Shown here piece after piece: positions 35,030 to 64,000 of a DNA stretch of 64,000 nt; the stretch's first letter is position 1; the number at the start of each line of letters is the position of its first letter. The position numbers and the translations under genes are program-made. The stretch is from Aurelia coerulea (lineage: Eukaryota > Cnidaria > Scyphozoa > Semaeostomeae > Ulmaridae), in contig CM076948.1 in the NCBI GenBank assembly GCA_039566865.1, positions 12,907,001-12,971,000 on the forward strand, given 5' to 3'. The notes beneath the pieces are model-generated. The model was not told the origin of the DNA. It saw nothing but the letters and a program-made list of their open reading frames with translations, and did no database searches.

Positions 35030-35573
35030 AAAAGAAATGATTGATTTCGAAACTGCTACCATGGTTTATAAGTCGCTCCATGGACTAGCTCCTCCTTACA
35101 TGCAGGACATGTTTTACAAACTGTCTGATTATAGGAACCGAATCCTACGGAGTACGGAAACAGATCTTGAGATTCCACGTTATAAAACATCTAATGGGCA
35201 ACGAAGCTTTTCGTATCGTGGAGTGACTGTTTAGAACCAATTGAGCCCCGAAATTAAAACCGCCCCGTCACTGGCGATCTTTAAAAACAGGCTCAAGACC
35301 TCTTTGAAAAGTCATAGATATATCCCCCGATGAGGACTATTACATCGAAACCAGTGTTTGGTCAATTTTTCTTTTCTTTTCTCTTCAAATTGAGATTTTC
35401 TTCCTTATTGTTATTTTAGAGTTTATATCATAGTCATAGATACACCATGTACTTAGGTTAGATTTTATTGTTTTTTTTTTCAGCAGGGCACATTGTAAAA
35501 CAGTTTTCTCATATATAAACTGAATGTATTACCCTGGGTAAATAATTAAAAATGAAAAATGAAAATGAAAATG
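35030..35573 (+). pseudogene. CR1-like LINE 3' fragment (relative of family A/E)
   Basis: The frame MIDFETATMVYKSLHGLAPP, then RILRSTETDLEIPRYKT and FSYRGVTV, one stop, then LSPEIKTAPSLAIFKNRLK matches the ORF2 C-terminus of families A and E. The 3' end carries an aaaatg repeat tail (35548-35573). Confidence 0.75.
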
Positions 35574-35720
35574 GCTATGAAAAAGTATGTGAATTGATAA
35601 AGGTGGGTATGACGCTACAATTTGGCAGGTTATCCTCCTTCCTTAAAAGTGATACTCTTTGCGTTTTTGTTTCTTTCTTAAAACAGACATATCTTTCTTT
35701 TTAGGCGCATTTTCTATTAA

Positions 35721-38700
35721 GGGGCTAGACCCCTATCTGACAAAACTTTGTCAGTTTCAGAGATATTCTCTGCAGACTTGGATAGTATATAAAGATAGCT
35801 GACCTTTAATAAAAAAATTTGTCATTTTAATAAAATATGCAAATTAGGCTAAATGGCGGCAATGACAATGGTAAAAAAGTGCCACCGGCTTGAGACAATG
35901 AAATTTCCACAAAAATAATGATAATGAACTGAAACTTTTTTCAGGCACTCATTATATGCATAGCTAGTGCATAAAAACATTTCAGCTTGGTTCTCACTTG
36001 AATTGCAGAGAAATGTTTAATTTAATTTGAAATCCGGAAAAAATGCATTGCTAATAATTTTCAAAGAAGCATTACATTTTTGCTCTGGGGTATAGCCAGC
36101 TCTAAATCTTTCATGCACTAGAGCAAGGTGAAATGAGTATATCCTGAAAATTTCATAAAAATTGGCCAAAGGATGACTGAAAAACATTGTCTCAAACATC
36201 GGGATTTGTCATTTTTTGCTAATTGCGGGAAACTGTCTTTGAAAGTGAAACATGCAAAAAACATCCATGTTCACTACTATTTTTCCCTCAATGTTCCCCA
36301 GATTCATCAGTCATCCCTTTTTGCTCCTTCTCCAAGTTCAAACAAAGTAACCTGATGGTTTTTCAATGTTCTTATACTCTTTTTATTTTTTCCAATGATT
36401 ATTTCTATGTGCCGGCTAGTCAAGTTGGATCACTTTATAATATTTTTGCCATGGTTTTCGCTCTTCACGATTCCTAGCCTCTTTGTGTTACAGATGTTGT
36501 TGATAGAATACTATTATATCAGAGAGTTACAGTACTTGCAGCACATAAATTTGCCTTTTCCTTCAAACAACCCAATTTTCTGTGATATTTCCCAATCTTG
36601 TTGTTTGACGATTTCTAGGGATTCACTATACAGGAGTCTGGACATTCATAATGGCCTTCACCAAAATCTGATACATCTACACTCCCGTCACGAAAGTATC
36701 CGGACGGCCGAAACAAAATGGCGTCGAATTTGACCGTTGGCCCTTCGACCCCCAAACGGTTCAGACGTTATGCGGCCATTTCAGGGAGTGGAAATAAACG
36801 ATTTTACTCCCAAAATTGTGTTTATTGATCACGCAGTCAAGGAAGAAATAAAAAATTGAAAAACAAAGCAAGATAAACGTGTTTTGATAATAAAACATGA
36901 AATTAGCTGCGACGAGAAAATGTAATCGATAACAAAGGAGCCTCCCAACTTAGAACTGATATTTAAGATACTCTTCCAAATAATTCGTTCACTGGAATAG
37001 CATCACTTGGTGCAGAAAAGTCTGAAATTTGCAAATATGAAAGAAAATTCAAGTAAAATCCCGATATAATGAAGTTATAAATGAAAAAAGAAACAGTTGC
37101 TGCGATCGAGGTAAGGTTTTGTAACAACAGAATTGTTGCAATCAAACTCAAAACCAAATTGTTGCAAAGAAAATTCTTTAGGGACTGTATAATTTTGCTC
37201 AGATTGATTCCCCTATGTAAGATGTACAAAATGATACCAACTTTAGGCCAACCTTTGGCATTAATTATATTTTTGAGGCTTTGATACAAATTTAAACTTA
37301 CCTTGGCAAAGATGATATCTCAACCCTACAGTCATGGGAGACTCAAATTTAATTTTCCCATTTTATAGCCAGGCTTCTTTTCGATGTCATTCACATGATT
37401 CCTAAACCTGCGATCTTTTCTGCTTCATTTGACATAAAAAACGATCTTCTCCTGTCATGTAGCAGCCTCCAAGACTGGAAATTTGTTGAACATATTGTCT
37501 TGTTTTCGATTGCTTTTCTTTCTCACAGCTAAATTCATATTTTGCTATCAGAACACTTCATTTTGCTTTGTTTTTCCATTTTTCATTTCTTCCTTGATTG
37601 CGTGATCGATAAGCAATGTTTTGGCGGTAAAATAATTGGTTTCCAGTCCCTGAAATGGCCGCATAACGGCTGAACTGTTTTGGGGTCGAAGGGCTAACGG
37701 TCAAATTTGACGCCATTTTGTTTCAGCTGTCCGTTTACTTTCGTGACGGGAGTGTATAAGGCCATGCGCTTCTAATTGTGTGTTTTGCAGACCTTTATTT
37801 CCATTAGCAACAGAATTACCCTTGTCCTTTACGGCGCAAGTTATGTTGTGTGGCTCATACTAGCTGAAATAGAGATGCATGCAAGAGGCCTGCAGTGCAG
37901 TATGGCCATTCTTCATTCCTACAAGTTTGTAATGTAAGCTTTTTTTCTTGCAGTAATACATATTATAACTCGTGCATTCCAGGAGCTTTCACTTTGAGCC
38001 CAAAATTTGAAATGCCAAAAGTGCAGTATTTTGTTCAAGTTGAAATTTCATTCATGCAGGTCTTTCACACTGAACATAACATTGTTTCTTGTGTGATATT
38101 CACATCCTAAGCCATGTGTCGTTTCACAGCAGAAACAGCATTGTAGATCGAGTCGAGTTCATCACTTGCTGTCCAGTGCACAAAATTACATGTTGACTGT
38201 TGTTTGTTGTGATTTGATGATAATGGGCCTAAGTTTCTAAAAACCGAATAAACACTTAGGCCTCGATACTCTGTGTGCTTGTTTGGCTTTAAATTCCCTG
38301 CTCATGATAGCTACTTGTTCATCTCTCGTAATATTTGATTCCGTTGAAGCTTTTCCAGTCTGATTATTTTGAGTTCCGTCGACTATCTCGTAGCTTGGTC
38401 GAAAAATAGTTTCTTCACTGTTTTGTGAAAAGAGACAAGGTTATTGCTTCAAGTAACAGGCACCAAACAGCCTCTTATTCATGCAAACAATCCAATTCAA
38501 TCACAAAACAGAGAGTTTGGTTGCTGGGGGTTTGTAGGGGTATTTTAATCCGGTTTTTTGCTGAAATTTCGCAATTTTTTCGTTACTAAGGGCGTTGCTA
38601 AGGATATTTAATTAGGGTAGCACTATTAAAACTTCCTAAAATAGGGTAAAACATTTGTTGTGCTTAAAAAAACTTAGTGTGCCTGAAAGAGCATACTTCA

Positions 38701-38774
38701 AACCTTATTTTTATCATTTAATGAATTTTTCATAAAAATGGAAAATTTTGGCTTGGAGATAGGGGTCTAGCCCC
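35721..38774. mobile_element. about 3.05-kb TTAA-flanked element, ends 74 bp before the KDZ start codon
   Basis: The ends are ggggctagacccctatct at 35721-35738 and its exact inverse at 38757-38774, flanked by TTAA (35717-35720 and 38775-38778). Only the terminal 18 bp match. The interior contains a mariner-like element (36680-37754) and otherwise no recognisable transposase. It may be a decayed or non-autonomous TTAA element. Its right end forms the immediate upstream region of the 14-exon gene. Confidence 0.6.
36680..37754. mobile_element. 1075-bp Tc1/mariner-like inverted-repeat element, TA target
   Basis: The termini are cactcccgtcacgaaagta and the inverse, flanked by TA (36678-36679 and 37755-37756). 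The arms are about 190 bp (36680-36868 and 37560-37754) and share ctgaaatggccgcataacg-like blocks. The interior has a hydrophobic minus-strand ORF (37289-36963; LVLSLIATILLLQNLTS) next to a perfect splice donor (ccaag|gtaagt near 37305). No DDE transposase motif is seen. Confidence 0.75.
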
Positions 38775-38848
38775 TTAACCCCTTTTTTGCAAAGGCAGTT
38801 GTTGTTGCTGCAAGAAAGGTTGTTGTACTGTTTGATCGCGCTGCTGTA

Positions 38849-56605
<17,757 letters not shown>

Positions 56606-57387
56606 AATATCTCCAGGATTGGCGAAGTTATTGCCTCTCCAATAGACAAAATCGGCGAAGGCTTGTCGAGACCTGTTTACGCCACTTCAAGTCAGGTGAT
56701 AAAGCCTCTTGATAAAACCTCTTTTGAATTTTATAACTTATTTCGCAACGAGCAAACTTTTGCCATGAATGTAAAAAGTAGTACAATACAGAAACTTCCC
56801 TAGAGTATTGCCACATGACTTGAAATGCGCGAACAAGCCTTTGTAGACTTTTTAAATTCACATAGAAACCGCAAGAGCATTGAATCTTCAATAAAAGAAA
56901 ATTTAGCGAAAGACAATAACAAGAACAACTGAAAACACAGATTGTGGCGTTTTCGGGTCGTTCTTACAACAATCACTATTGTTATTACTATTGTCTCCCG
57001 GCCAGGGTTTCTATTGTTCAAGGTTCAGTGCCTTATCGGTTTGTTTGTCTGTAACAGATGAAAATGAACATACGGTAAAAGCATGTAGCATTTTACAGTA
57101 GAGTTCTACCTTGGGTTCCAGGGCTGGCACCTTGGGAGGGGGGCTTCTCGACCTGCCATCTAACTGGGACGTGCCATTTCGCCTAAAGGATTGGTTCTCA
57201 TAATTTAGTAAATTTTTAGGTTTTTTGGGGCCATAATTCCAGAAGTGTAATGAAAATCTGGGCCGTTGTGCGGGAAAATTTCCTGTAATTCCGATACATT
57301 TGCAAAATTTTATCCATAACAGCACCCATAATTCGGTAAAATTTCTGAAAAGGATATCCATAACTCCGTTTGTCTTTGTGCGTGCTA

Positions 57388-57830
57388 CCCAGGGGGGGGT
57401 ACTCAGGTATATTTAGGACAGGGGTGCTCAGGCTGCGGTACAACGCATCAACCCAAAAAAGTAATTTCTAGCATGAAAATTGACCCAAAAAAATAATTTT
57501 TCCGACCTTATATACCCAAAGTTATGAAGTCAGTATCTTAAATCTGCATAAAAATGCCCTAATTGATTAGATTTCTTATAATGTGTTTGGATATCTATGT
57601 TTTTTATTTTAGTGCTGTTACTTGCCTCTAATTTTGTTTGTAAATTATATTTTCCCCGATTCTTTTACTTTTTCTCATATTTGAGACCCAAAAAAGTAAG
57701 CCAGAATTTCTTGAACCCAAAGAAATAACTGTACAAATCATTGACCCGAAAAAATAATCCTTACCTAAATTTTGGACCCAATAAAGTAACCTGAGCATCC
57801 CTATCCTGAATATACCATCGTCGTGCATTG
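57388..57830. repeat. inverted-repeat element between KDZ-like gene and protease gene
   Basis: The left block actcaggtatatttaggaca and ggggtgctcagg are inverted at about 57790-57825 (cctgagcatccctatcctga, atatacc). The interior repeats acccaaaaaagtaa-type strings. It is likely a MITE whose right end has decayed. Confidence 0.6.
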
Positions 57831-57960
57831 TAGTGATCGATATTTCTCTCATTCTTACCCAAGGAATCATCAAAGAGGTATACTCATTCCGGTAAAGGTA
57901 CATCACTTTATGGGTTGATTGCATTAACTAACAAGGGCCTCGACTTTGCGAGAAGCCACT

Positions 57961-58878
57961 ATGGGCTACAACTGTTTTACCGATGAAGATGGGGTTCCAA
58001 AAGAGCAATCCTTCGAACAACACATGGGGATCCAGTCGGATATTCTTGGAAACAAAGAGGATCCAACTCGTCAAGGATTGGACAGCCAAGAAGAAGCAGT
58101 TTTGTCGGATATCCTAAAATCGCATTGTGCAGAAGAAGTAGGCGAGAAAGGTGATTCAGACGAAAGCAGCGACAATGATGATGATGACGATTTTCCAATC
58201 GAAATTAAACGTAGGCGACTAGATGTTGATCCTCGACACATCTTTATAAGCGTCAGAGGCATAAGAGAAGATTGTGTCGTAGTAATGTACGAAGAGGAGT
58301 TTTCCCAGGGAAGAATCGAAGGACGTGACGGAAGCAATGCATGCTCCTTCATTGCAGTTATCTTCGCCCACCTCTTCCTCAAAGAAAGAGTGACACTCCT
58401 CGAGGAGACCCCTGTTTTTAACGACACGATCTTCGACGAAATATTGCACGAAGCAATGGTGAGAGGGAACCATCTCTATGATAAGTATCGAAGAAGCCTA
58501 CCACATCGCTACTGCTCAATACACGAAGTAGCAGATCAGATGGCTGAGGTATGTCCCTTTACCGTGAAAGAAGAGAGACCAGTCTCCATTCGAAACGAGC
58601 ACGAAATGTCAACGCTAAAAGGTCAGCTTGAATTTCTGATGGTTTTCAAAAAACGCTTCGCTGTAATCTATGTCTGTGAAGAAAAGTCATCAGTGTTCTG
58701 CAGTGATGGTAAGAAGATAGGCTTTGTGGACAGTCACATGCACATATTTCGGGATCAAATTGGAGGAGCAGTGCACATTTACGCTGAGAAAGATCTCGAT
58801 GCTTTTATTTCCAGTGTGGCAGAGGCGAATAGACTTTCTCTTACCACATATGGAAACCTAACATTTTTGAAATTTTGA
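57961..58878 (+). CDS. putative papain-like/OTU-like cysteine protease, intact single exon
   Basis: The ATG at 57961 opens a 305-residue frame. The N-terminus is acidic (DESSDNDDDDDF, about 68-78), then a basic KRRR patch that could be a nuclear signal. The core has GRDGSNACSF (Cys 128) followed by a hydrophobic helix, and KIGFVDSHMH (Asp 257, His 259) followed by GGAVHIYA. A Cys at a helix start and a later Asp-x-His fit a papain-like peptidase such as OTU or herpes-type deubiquitinase folds. The closest family is not certain. It lies 1.36 kb downstream of the KDZ-like gene on the same strand. An upstream exon is possible, since the frame stays open a few codons before the ATG. Confidence 0.6.
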   Translation: MGYNCFTDEDGVPKEQSFEQHMGIQSDILGNKEDPTRQGLDSQEEAVLSDILKSHCAEEVGEKGDSDESSDNDDDDDFPIEIKRRRLDVDPRHIFISVRGIREDCVVVMYEEEFSQGRIEGRDGSNACSFIAVIFAHLFLKERVTLLEETPVFNDTIFDEILHEAMVRGNHLYDKYRRSLPHRYCSIHEVADQMAEVCPFTVKEERPVSIRNEHEMSTLKGQLEFLMVFKKRFAVIYVCEEKSSVFCSDGKKIGFVDSHMHIFRDQIGGAVHIYAEKDLDAFISSVAEANRLSLTTYGNLTFLKF

Positions 58879-59197
58879 AAATTATCAACTGCCTGTGCCA
58901 TCCGTAATATGCGGTTGCTAAGAATGAACTAACCGTTATAATCAACGAACTGCGGGATAGTTCGAAAACTCGGTATTGCAATGCCCAAAACTTATAACAA
59001 AACTTATAAACATTTCCCAAAGTCCGAAAGGTTCCAAAAGAGGATTGTGTCGATTCAACAAAAAGGGAAAGCAAATTAAAGTATCTTTTAACATTTTTTG
59101 CAAATGAGGAAATCGACCGCAGCTGGAGGAGGGGGCACAGTGAAGATATTCTTGAACTAGGAGAATCGGTAGTTCACTCTTGGAACCAAATATGTGA

Positions 59198-60717
59198 GTG
59201 TATGGTTTTCGTTTGAATAAGACGTATGCACCTGACGTTCTTGCGGACCTGAAATGTGTGATCCATGGGACATCTTTTGAAGTCTTAGAGCCAATGTCGT
59301 ATGTTGTTAAAGTAAGTACACGGAATCATAAAGGCATAATCTAAATATATAGAACGACAAGCGCTACCAATCTTCCAATTGTTGTTATCTATCGAAAACA
59401 TGAACAAGAATAGGTTATATTTAGATGGACCCAGTCCCCCTAGTCAAGGTGCTTTAAACGCTGGTCTCCATATAGCCATAGGTGAATGGGCCAGTGCCGA
59501 GACTGGGCTGTACCAGTGCTGAGACAGTGCTGCTACGAATATTTCCATTCAAACTTTTTCTTGGCAGATGCATCAAAAGGGCCGGCGCAGCCACGGTAGA
59601 GCGGTCGTAAGGAAATATTTCCATACAAATTGAAACCGTCGGAGCACTGTCTCAGCACTGGCCCGGCCACTTGTGGCTACAGTGCTTTTCGATTGGTTTT
59701 CTTTTTCCAGAAAATTGTTCAGAAACTTGTTCAAAAATCTTGACATCTTCCATCAAAATAATGTGCTTTACTAAAGCGCCTTTTCACAGAAGTCCAAGCC
59801 ACTTGTTAAGTCATTCAACGCCAAAAAAGTGACAAGTTTGAGGCTTCTTTTTCTAAATATCATCATTGCACTAAATAGCATTATCGTGTTTTTCTCAATA
59901 ACAAAGTTGATAATAAAAATATATATGCCGGCTACGCAAGTGATATAAAACTACGGTGCTAATTTCATTATCAAGATAAAACAAGAACATTAAACAGAAC
60001 ATTAAACAGAACATTCGAGTAGTTTGTAGAAGAGTTTGTTATCATTAAGAGCTCAAATTAGTGAGAAAAATTGTTTAACCAAACATAAAATTTATATTGA
60101 TAACGACACAACAAAACTTTGAATTTCCACTAAAACAACTTGATCTCTTTCAGTAAATATCTGTTACTTTGTCAATTTGACGTGTTTTTGATAATCATGC
60201 TCACAATCTTCTCTAGAACTTGATGCAAGGGTGGCCCATTCAGCTTTTTCAAAGCGATCCTCGACAAGTCAGAAAGAAGGGTGAAGACTCAAAAAGGTCC
60301 TTCACTTTGGAGAACAATTACGGCAAAATAATACGATTTATTTGTTTTAAAATTTATTTCATTCTATTGCTCCAAGTCAGAAAAATGTTGTGTAAAATGT
60401 TAGCTTCAGACTAGACCAATCTCATATGAATTCAAAATTTTCACATTATCTAAAAAAAATGAACATATCTTTGAGCTATAGCAAGATCGAATTAGGTTCC
60501 TGCAAGGTAGGGTGGCAATTAATAATGAAACTTTAAGCTGCAGCTATTTCAAAGATATTCTTTTAATGCGACAGGTTTTCATCATCTTTTTGGCCTAAAA
60601 AAGCTTCTTCTTGAAGGAAACATGGTGAGATTCAGCGACAAGTTGGTTTCAGTGTTTTGTCTATCAAATGAAAAGTTCGATTACCACAAAGCGAATTCTT
60701 TTGTCGCCATAATTTAA
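59198..60717 (+). CDS. weak three-exon chain of unknown function, possibly a pseudogene
   Basis: Exon pieces 59198-59311 (VYGFRLNKTYAPDVLADLK … MSYVVK, donor gtaagt), 60217-60280 (NLMQGWPIQLFQSDPRQVRK, after ctctag) and 60575-60717 (FHHLFGLKKLLLEGNMVRFS … to TAA) join in consistent phases. Upstream, another frame (EIDRSWRRGHSEDILELGES, about 59110-59190) may be the same protein after a frameshift. Beyond the TAA the frame stays open for about 58 more codons. I do not recognise the family. Confidence 0.35.
59480..59692. repeat. inverted-repeat (fold-back) element in the first intron of the weak chain
   Basis: The string gggccagtgccgagac … ccagtgctgagacagtgct … aatatttccattcaaa is mirrored by ggaaatatttccatacaaat … agcactgtctcagcactgg. 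It is likely a small MITE. Confidence 0.65.
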
Positions 60718-60951
60718 ACTAAATTCAGAGTGAAAAACTTCGGACAATCAGTCAATGCAATTTCGGACGTAAAGGTGGATAACGAGGGCGAGAAAATACA
60801 CGATAGTAACGCACTATCAACTTTAAAGGTTCCACTTTCCACTAATTTTAAAAATTTCGCAGACAACATAATAAGATGCAAACAACTTTCAAAATGATTC
60901 TGCAAAATCTGTTTGTCCAAAACTTAACACGTCCGAATTTTTTCAGTCTTA

Positions 60952-61566
60952 CTGCCGGATGTCCCAAAAAAGTATGGATGCCAGATATGGATCACTCCAG
61001 CGATGTGAAATTAGCTTTAATCAATGGCTAATCACTCTCAAAATGTTCCTCGGTAGTTAACTCGAGCATAGATACCTCGTTTGTTGGTATTGATGCTTTG
61101 AGAGCAGAAATATCAATCTCGGAAGCTCAAATCTGCCTCCTCCTGCAGACCAGAGCTTTGGCCTGTTGGCTCAGAAAGTTCCTGGAGCACATTAACATTA
61201 AGAACTGAAATTAATCAAAATTTAAGAAACTGCCAAATGGGTGACTGGGGGGGGGGGTGACTTCTGGAAGACATAATAACATAAGATCTAATATTGTTCA
61301 AATTTTATCAAGGCTATCTTTGACTTATGCACTGTGCCTTAAGAATTTGCTTAGACCAAAAATCTAAAGCTCTGGTTTGCAGGAAGGAAAACAATTTGAG
61401 CTTTCAATAATAACATGTCTGCTCTCAAATTACCAACAAACAAACAAGGCACCTATGTCCAAGTTAATTGTCGAAGAACATTTTTGGGGTGATTAGACAT
61501 TGATTGAAGGTAAATTCATATCACTGGAGCCAACCAAATCCGTATACATTTTTTTGGGACACCCGG
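60952..61566. mobile_element. possible mariner-like element (TGTCCCAAAAAA ends)
   Basis: The left end ctgccggatgtcccaaaaaa and the right end ttttttgggacacccgg are near-inverses flanked by TA (60950-60951 and 61567-61568). No transposase was seen inside. Confidence 0.45.
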
Positions 61567-61691
61567 TACATACATTTTGGGAGAGAAAGTCAAACGTCGA
61601 GACACTGCAGAACTAACTTGCCATTTCTTATAATATTCTGACGAATATGTCGTCGCGGAACAGCATAGTAGCAGCCTGGCACAAACAATCT

Positions 61692-64000
61692 CTACTCTTC
61701 AATGCTGCTATCAATTACAAAAGGGGCAGATGTACCCTTTTCTGCAGCCAGAACTAGCAGACAGATGTGGTCGTCTGGATATATGTGGCCATGTAGGGTA
61801 TCTCTCCCCTCGACAATTTGCCCCACAACAACAGGTTTCCCATTTACGAGATATGAAACTCCTGGAAAAAGAATAAGTACACAAAATGAGAAAAATTAGC
61901 TCCGTACTGCTAAATAGGTGCATCATACCGGCTACATAGGTGCATTCAGTTTTTAGAGCTAGAAGCGAGTTTCCTAAAATGTTAGTGTTCGAAAACACTG
62001 AAAACGATCAAAATCACCGATCAAGTTTTCTAAAGAATCGACATGAATGGACAAAGAGAGAACTTGTTCGTTGTGATTTGCGACTTAGAAATCGACCAAT
62101 TGTAATCTGCTGTACTAGAGTTCGTACTAAACCCCCAAATCCCCCTCAAAACAGTTCTCTTTATTCTTTCCTTTATTCTTTATTCTTTTAAAATTTGATC
62201 GACATTTTTTGATCGTTTTCAATGTTCTCGAAAACGAACATTTTAAGAAACTCGCTTCTAGCTCCAAAAACTGGAAACGGAAAACTTTGCGAAAACTCCT
62301 AGAATCTACTTCAGGCTTTCTGTTAATTATCAAGTCAGAAATCTTCAAAAATCCGTCCAGTGTACTATTTATTGTGGCCTGCCAAACGTGCATAGTTTTT
62401 GGCGCACCCGGTATAACTAACAGTGCAAGTCTTGTTGGATCGACAGAACATGGCACTTTCCATAAATCAATAGTGAACAATTAGGGTAAAAGAGATAAGA
62501 AATCACTTGAACACCTAAAGAGACAGATAAACAACAAGTGAAGCAACACAACAAGCAGCTGCATTCTCAATCATCACAAAGCATCAAAATATCAATTTCT
62601 TAAGACATACCTTGGGCAGCTGATGTTGCAGAAGCAAGAACTAAAATAAAAAAGATCAAGAAATCTAAGAAAACCTTTGAGTAGACTTGAGTACAAAACT
62701 TGAGTGAATTCATATCAACAACACGGAAAAGGATGAAACAGCCAAATGATGCAAAGAACAGAAGTATTCATAATATCAAGCCTTTAGAGGAAGAAAAAGA
62801 AGTTACAAAGGGAGCTGCAAGAAAACAGACATAAAACGAAATAACTTTATAATCAATCTATGTAAAAAACAACGTGGAGTATACTCAAGGTTCTTTCTAT
62901 AAATCAAGGAATGAGATATCGCATGTATAATAAACAAACCTCTAGAAGCAGACGATGTAGTTGTAACGGGAGCTGCAAGAAGACATCAAATGAAATAAAT
63001 CTATATTCAATTTCTATCCTATCTATATAAAAGATAATGTGGAGTATATTCAGAGATTCTTTCTATAAATCTATACATCAACCAATGAGATATCGCATGT
63101 ATAATAAACAAACCTCTAGAAGCAGACGATGCAGTTATAACGGGAGCTGTAAGAAGACATCAAATAAAATAAATCTATATTCAATTTCTATCCTATCTAT
63201 ATAAAAGATAATGTGAAGTATATTCAGAGATTCTTTCTATAAATCTATACATCAACCAATGAGATATCGCATGTATAATAAACAAACCTCTAGAAGCAGA
63301 CGATGCAGTTGTAACGGGAGCTGTAAGGAGACATCAAATAAAATAAATCTATATTCAATTTCTATCCTATCTATATAAAAGATAATGTGGAGTATATTCA
63401 GAGATTCTTTCTATAAATCTATACATCAACCAATGAGATATCACATGTATAATAAACAAACCTCTAGAAGCAGACGATGTAGTTGTAACGGGAGCTGCAA
63501 GAAGACATCAAATGAAATAAATCTATATTCAATTTCTATCCTATCTATATAAAAGATAATTTGGAGTATATTCAGAGATTCTTTCTATAAATCTATACAT
63601 CAACCAATGAGATATCGCATGTATAATAAACAAACCTCTAGAAGCAGACGATGCAGTTATAACGGGAGCTGTAAGAAGACATCAAATAAAATAAATCTAT
63701 ATTCAATTTCTATCCTATCTATATAAAAGATAATGTGAAGTATATTCAGAGATTCTTTCTATAAATCTATACATCAACCAATGAGATATCGCATGTATAA
63801 TAAACAAACCTCTAGAAGCAGACGATGCAGTTGTAACGGGAGCTGTAAGGAGACATCAAATAAAATAAATCTATATTCAATTTCTATCCTATCTATATAA
63901 AAGATAATGTGGAGTATATTCAGAGATTCTTTCTATAAATCTATACATCAACCAATGAGATATCGCATGTATAATAAACAAACCTCTAGACGCAGACGAT
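61692..64000 (-). CDS. 3' end of a gene built from tandem Thr/Ser-rich micro-exons
   Basis: The last exon is 61861-61692 (acceptor tttttccag): VSYLVNGKPVVVGQIVEG, DTLHGHIYPDDHICLLVLAA, ending SSIEE and TAG. Upstream exons on the minus strand are 62640-62611 (30 nt, LASATSAAQ) and 62814-62782 (33 nt, with a GC donor or a decayed GT). Next come 33-nt exons at 62972-62940, 63146-63114, 63320-63288, 63494-63462, 63668-63636 and 63842-63810, then a partial unit at 63984. Each is phase 1-1 with ttgcag or ttacag before it and gtttgt after it, and encodes APVTTTSSASR or variants (APVITASSASR, APVTTASSASR). A Thr/Ser-rich, probably O-glycosylated, extracellular stretch is likely. I do not recognise the C-terminal region. 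Confidence 0.7.
61945..62265. repeat. inverted repeat in the last intron of the micro-exon gene
   Basis: The arm agctagaagcgagtttccta … gaaaacgatcaaaa (about 61957-62015) is inverted at about 62185-62262 (ttgatcgttttcaatg … actcgcttctagct). The loop is about 170 bp. Confidence 0.65.
62940..64000. repeat. 174-bp tandem array, six full units plus a partial, 522-bp higher-order period
   Basis: The string cctctaga recurs at 62939, 63113, 63287, 63461, 63635, 63809 and 63983, exactly every 174 bp. Units 1, 2, 3 are repeated as 4, 5, 6 by shared variants: cagttataacggg in units 2 and 5, ggagacatcaaat in 3 and 6, aatgaaataaat in 1 and 4. The array continues past the window. Each unit carries one micro-exon, so array length sets protein length. 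Confidence 0.95.

Noticed and set aside
57977..58473. Minus-strand ORFs opposite the protease gene
   Set aside because: They are antisense shadows of an intact, compositionally sensible plus-strand gene.

Overview
The window is animal nuclear DNA. It is AT-rich, its coding sequence is split by GT-AG introns, and it has no operons, rRNA or tRNA that I can see. Most of it is transposable elements of many superfamilies: CR1/L2-like and other non-LTR retrotransposons, P, hAT, Tc1/mariner-like, TTAA-targeting elements, and a KDZ/Zisupton-type gene. This mix suits an invertebrate such as an anthozoan cnidarian. That is an inference; no marker gene proves the species.

Layout. 1-7.5 kb: a pile-up of LINEs. 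Family C (-) lies next to family B (+). Family B is split by a nearly intact family A LINE (-, ORF2 with one in-frame stop). Family D (+) follows and carries a 506-bp TTAA MITE. 8.9-17.6 kb: a 155-bp tandem array, several inverted-repeat elements (9951-10247, 14236-15391, 17048-17606) and truncated LINEs. 17.8-30.2 kb: an old LINE (family F, -) split by a family B LINE (11-bp target-site duplication, TSD) and by a 4765-bp P-superfamily element (7-bp TSD). The P element holds two convergent genes. Its transposase intron holds a 1516-bp element, which in turn holds a hAT MITE. Another family B LINE with perfect 11-bp TSDs follows. 31.5-38.8 kb: two TTAA-flanked elements, one carrying a mariner-like element with TA ends.

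38.8-56.6 kb: the main gene. I can chain 14 exons on the + strand with consistent splice phases into about 970 codons with no stop. The product looks like a KDZ/Zisupton transposase: cysteine clusters, then the DVACKY and HGEDCE regions that fit the family's RNase H-like core. Its introns hold decayed LINEs and nested hAT elements while the exons stay open. That suggests long residence under selection, i.e. a possible domesticated KDZ gene. Downstream on the same strand (57961-58878) is an intact single-exon ORF that looks like a papain-like/OTU-like cysteine protease, then a weaker three-exon chain.

61.7-64 kb (-): the 3' end of a gene made of tiny phase 1-1 exons (30-33 nt) that encode a Ala/Thr/Ser-rich repeat. 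The exons sit in a 174-bp tandem array with a three-unit higher-order period (522 bp) that runs off the window.
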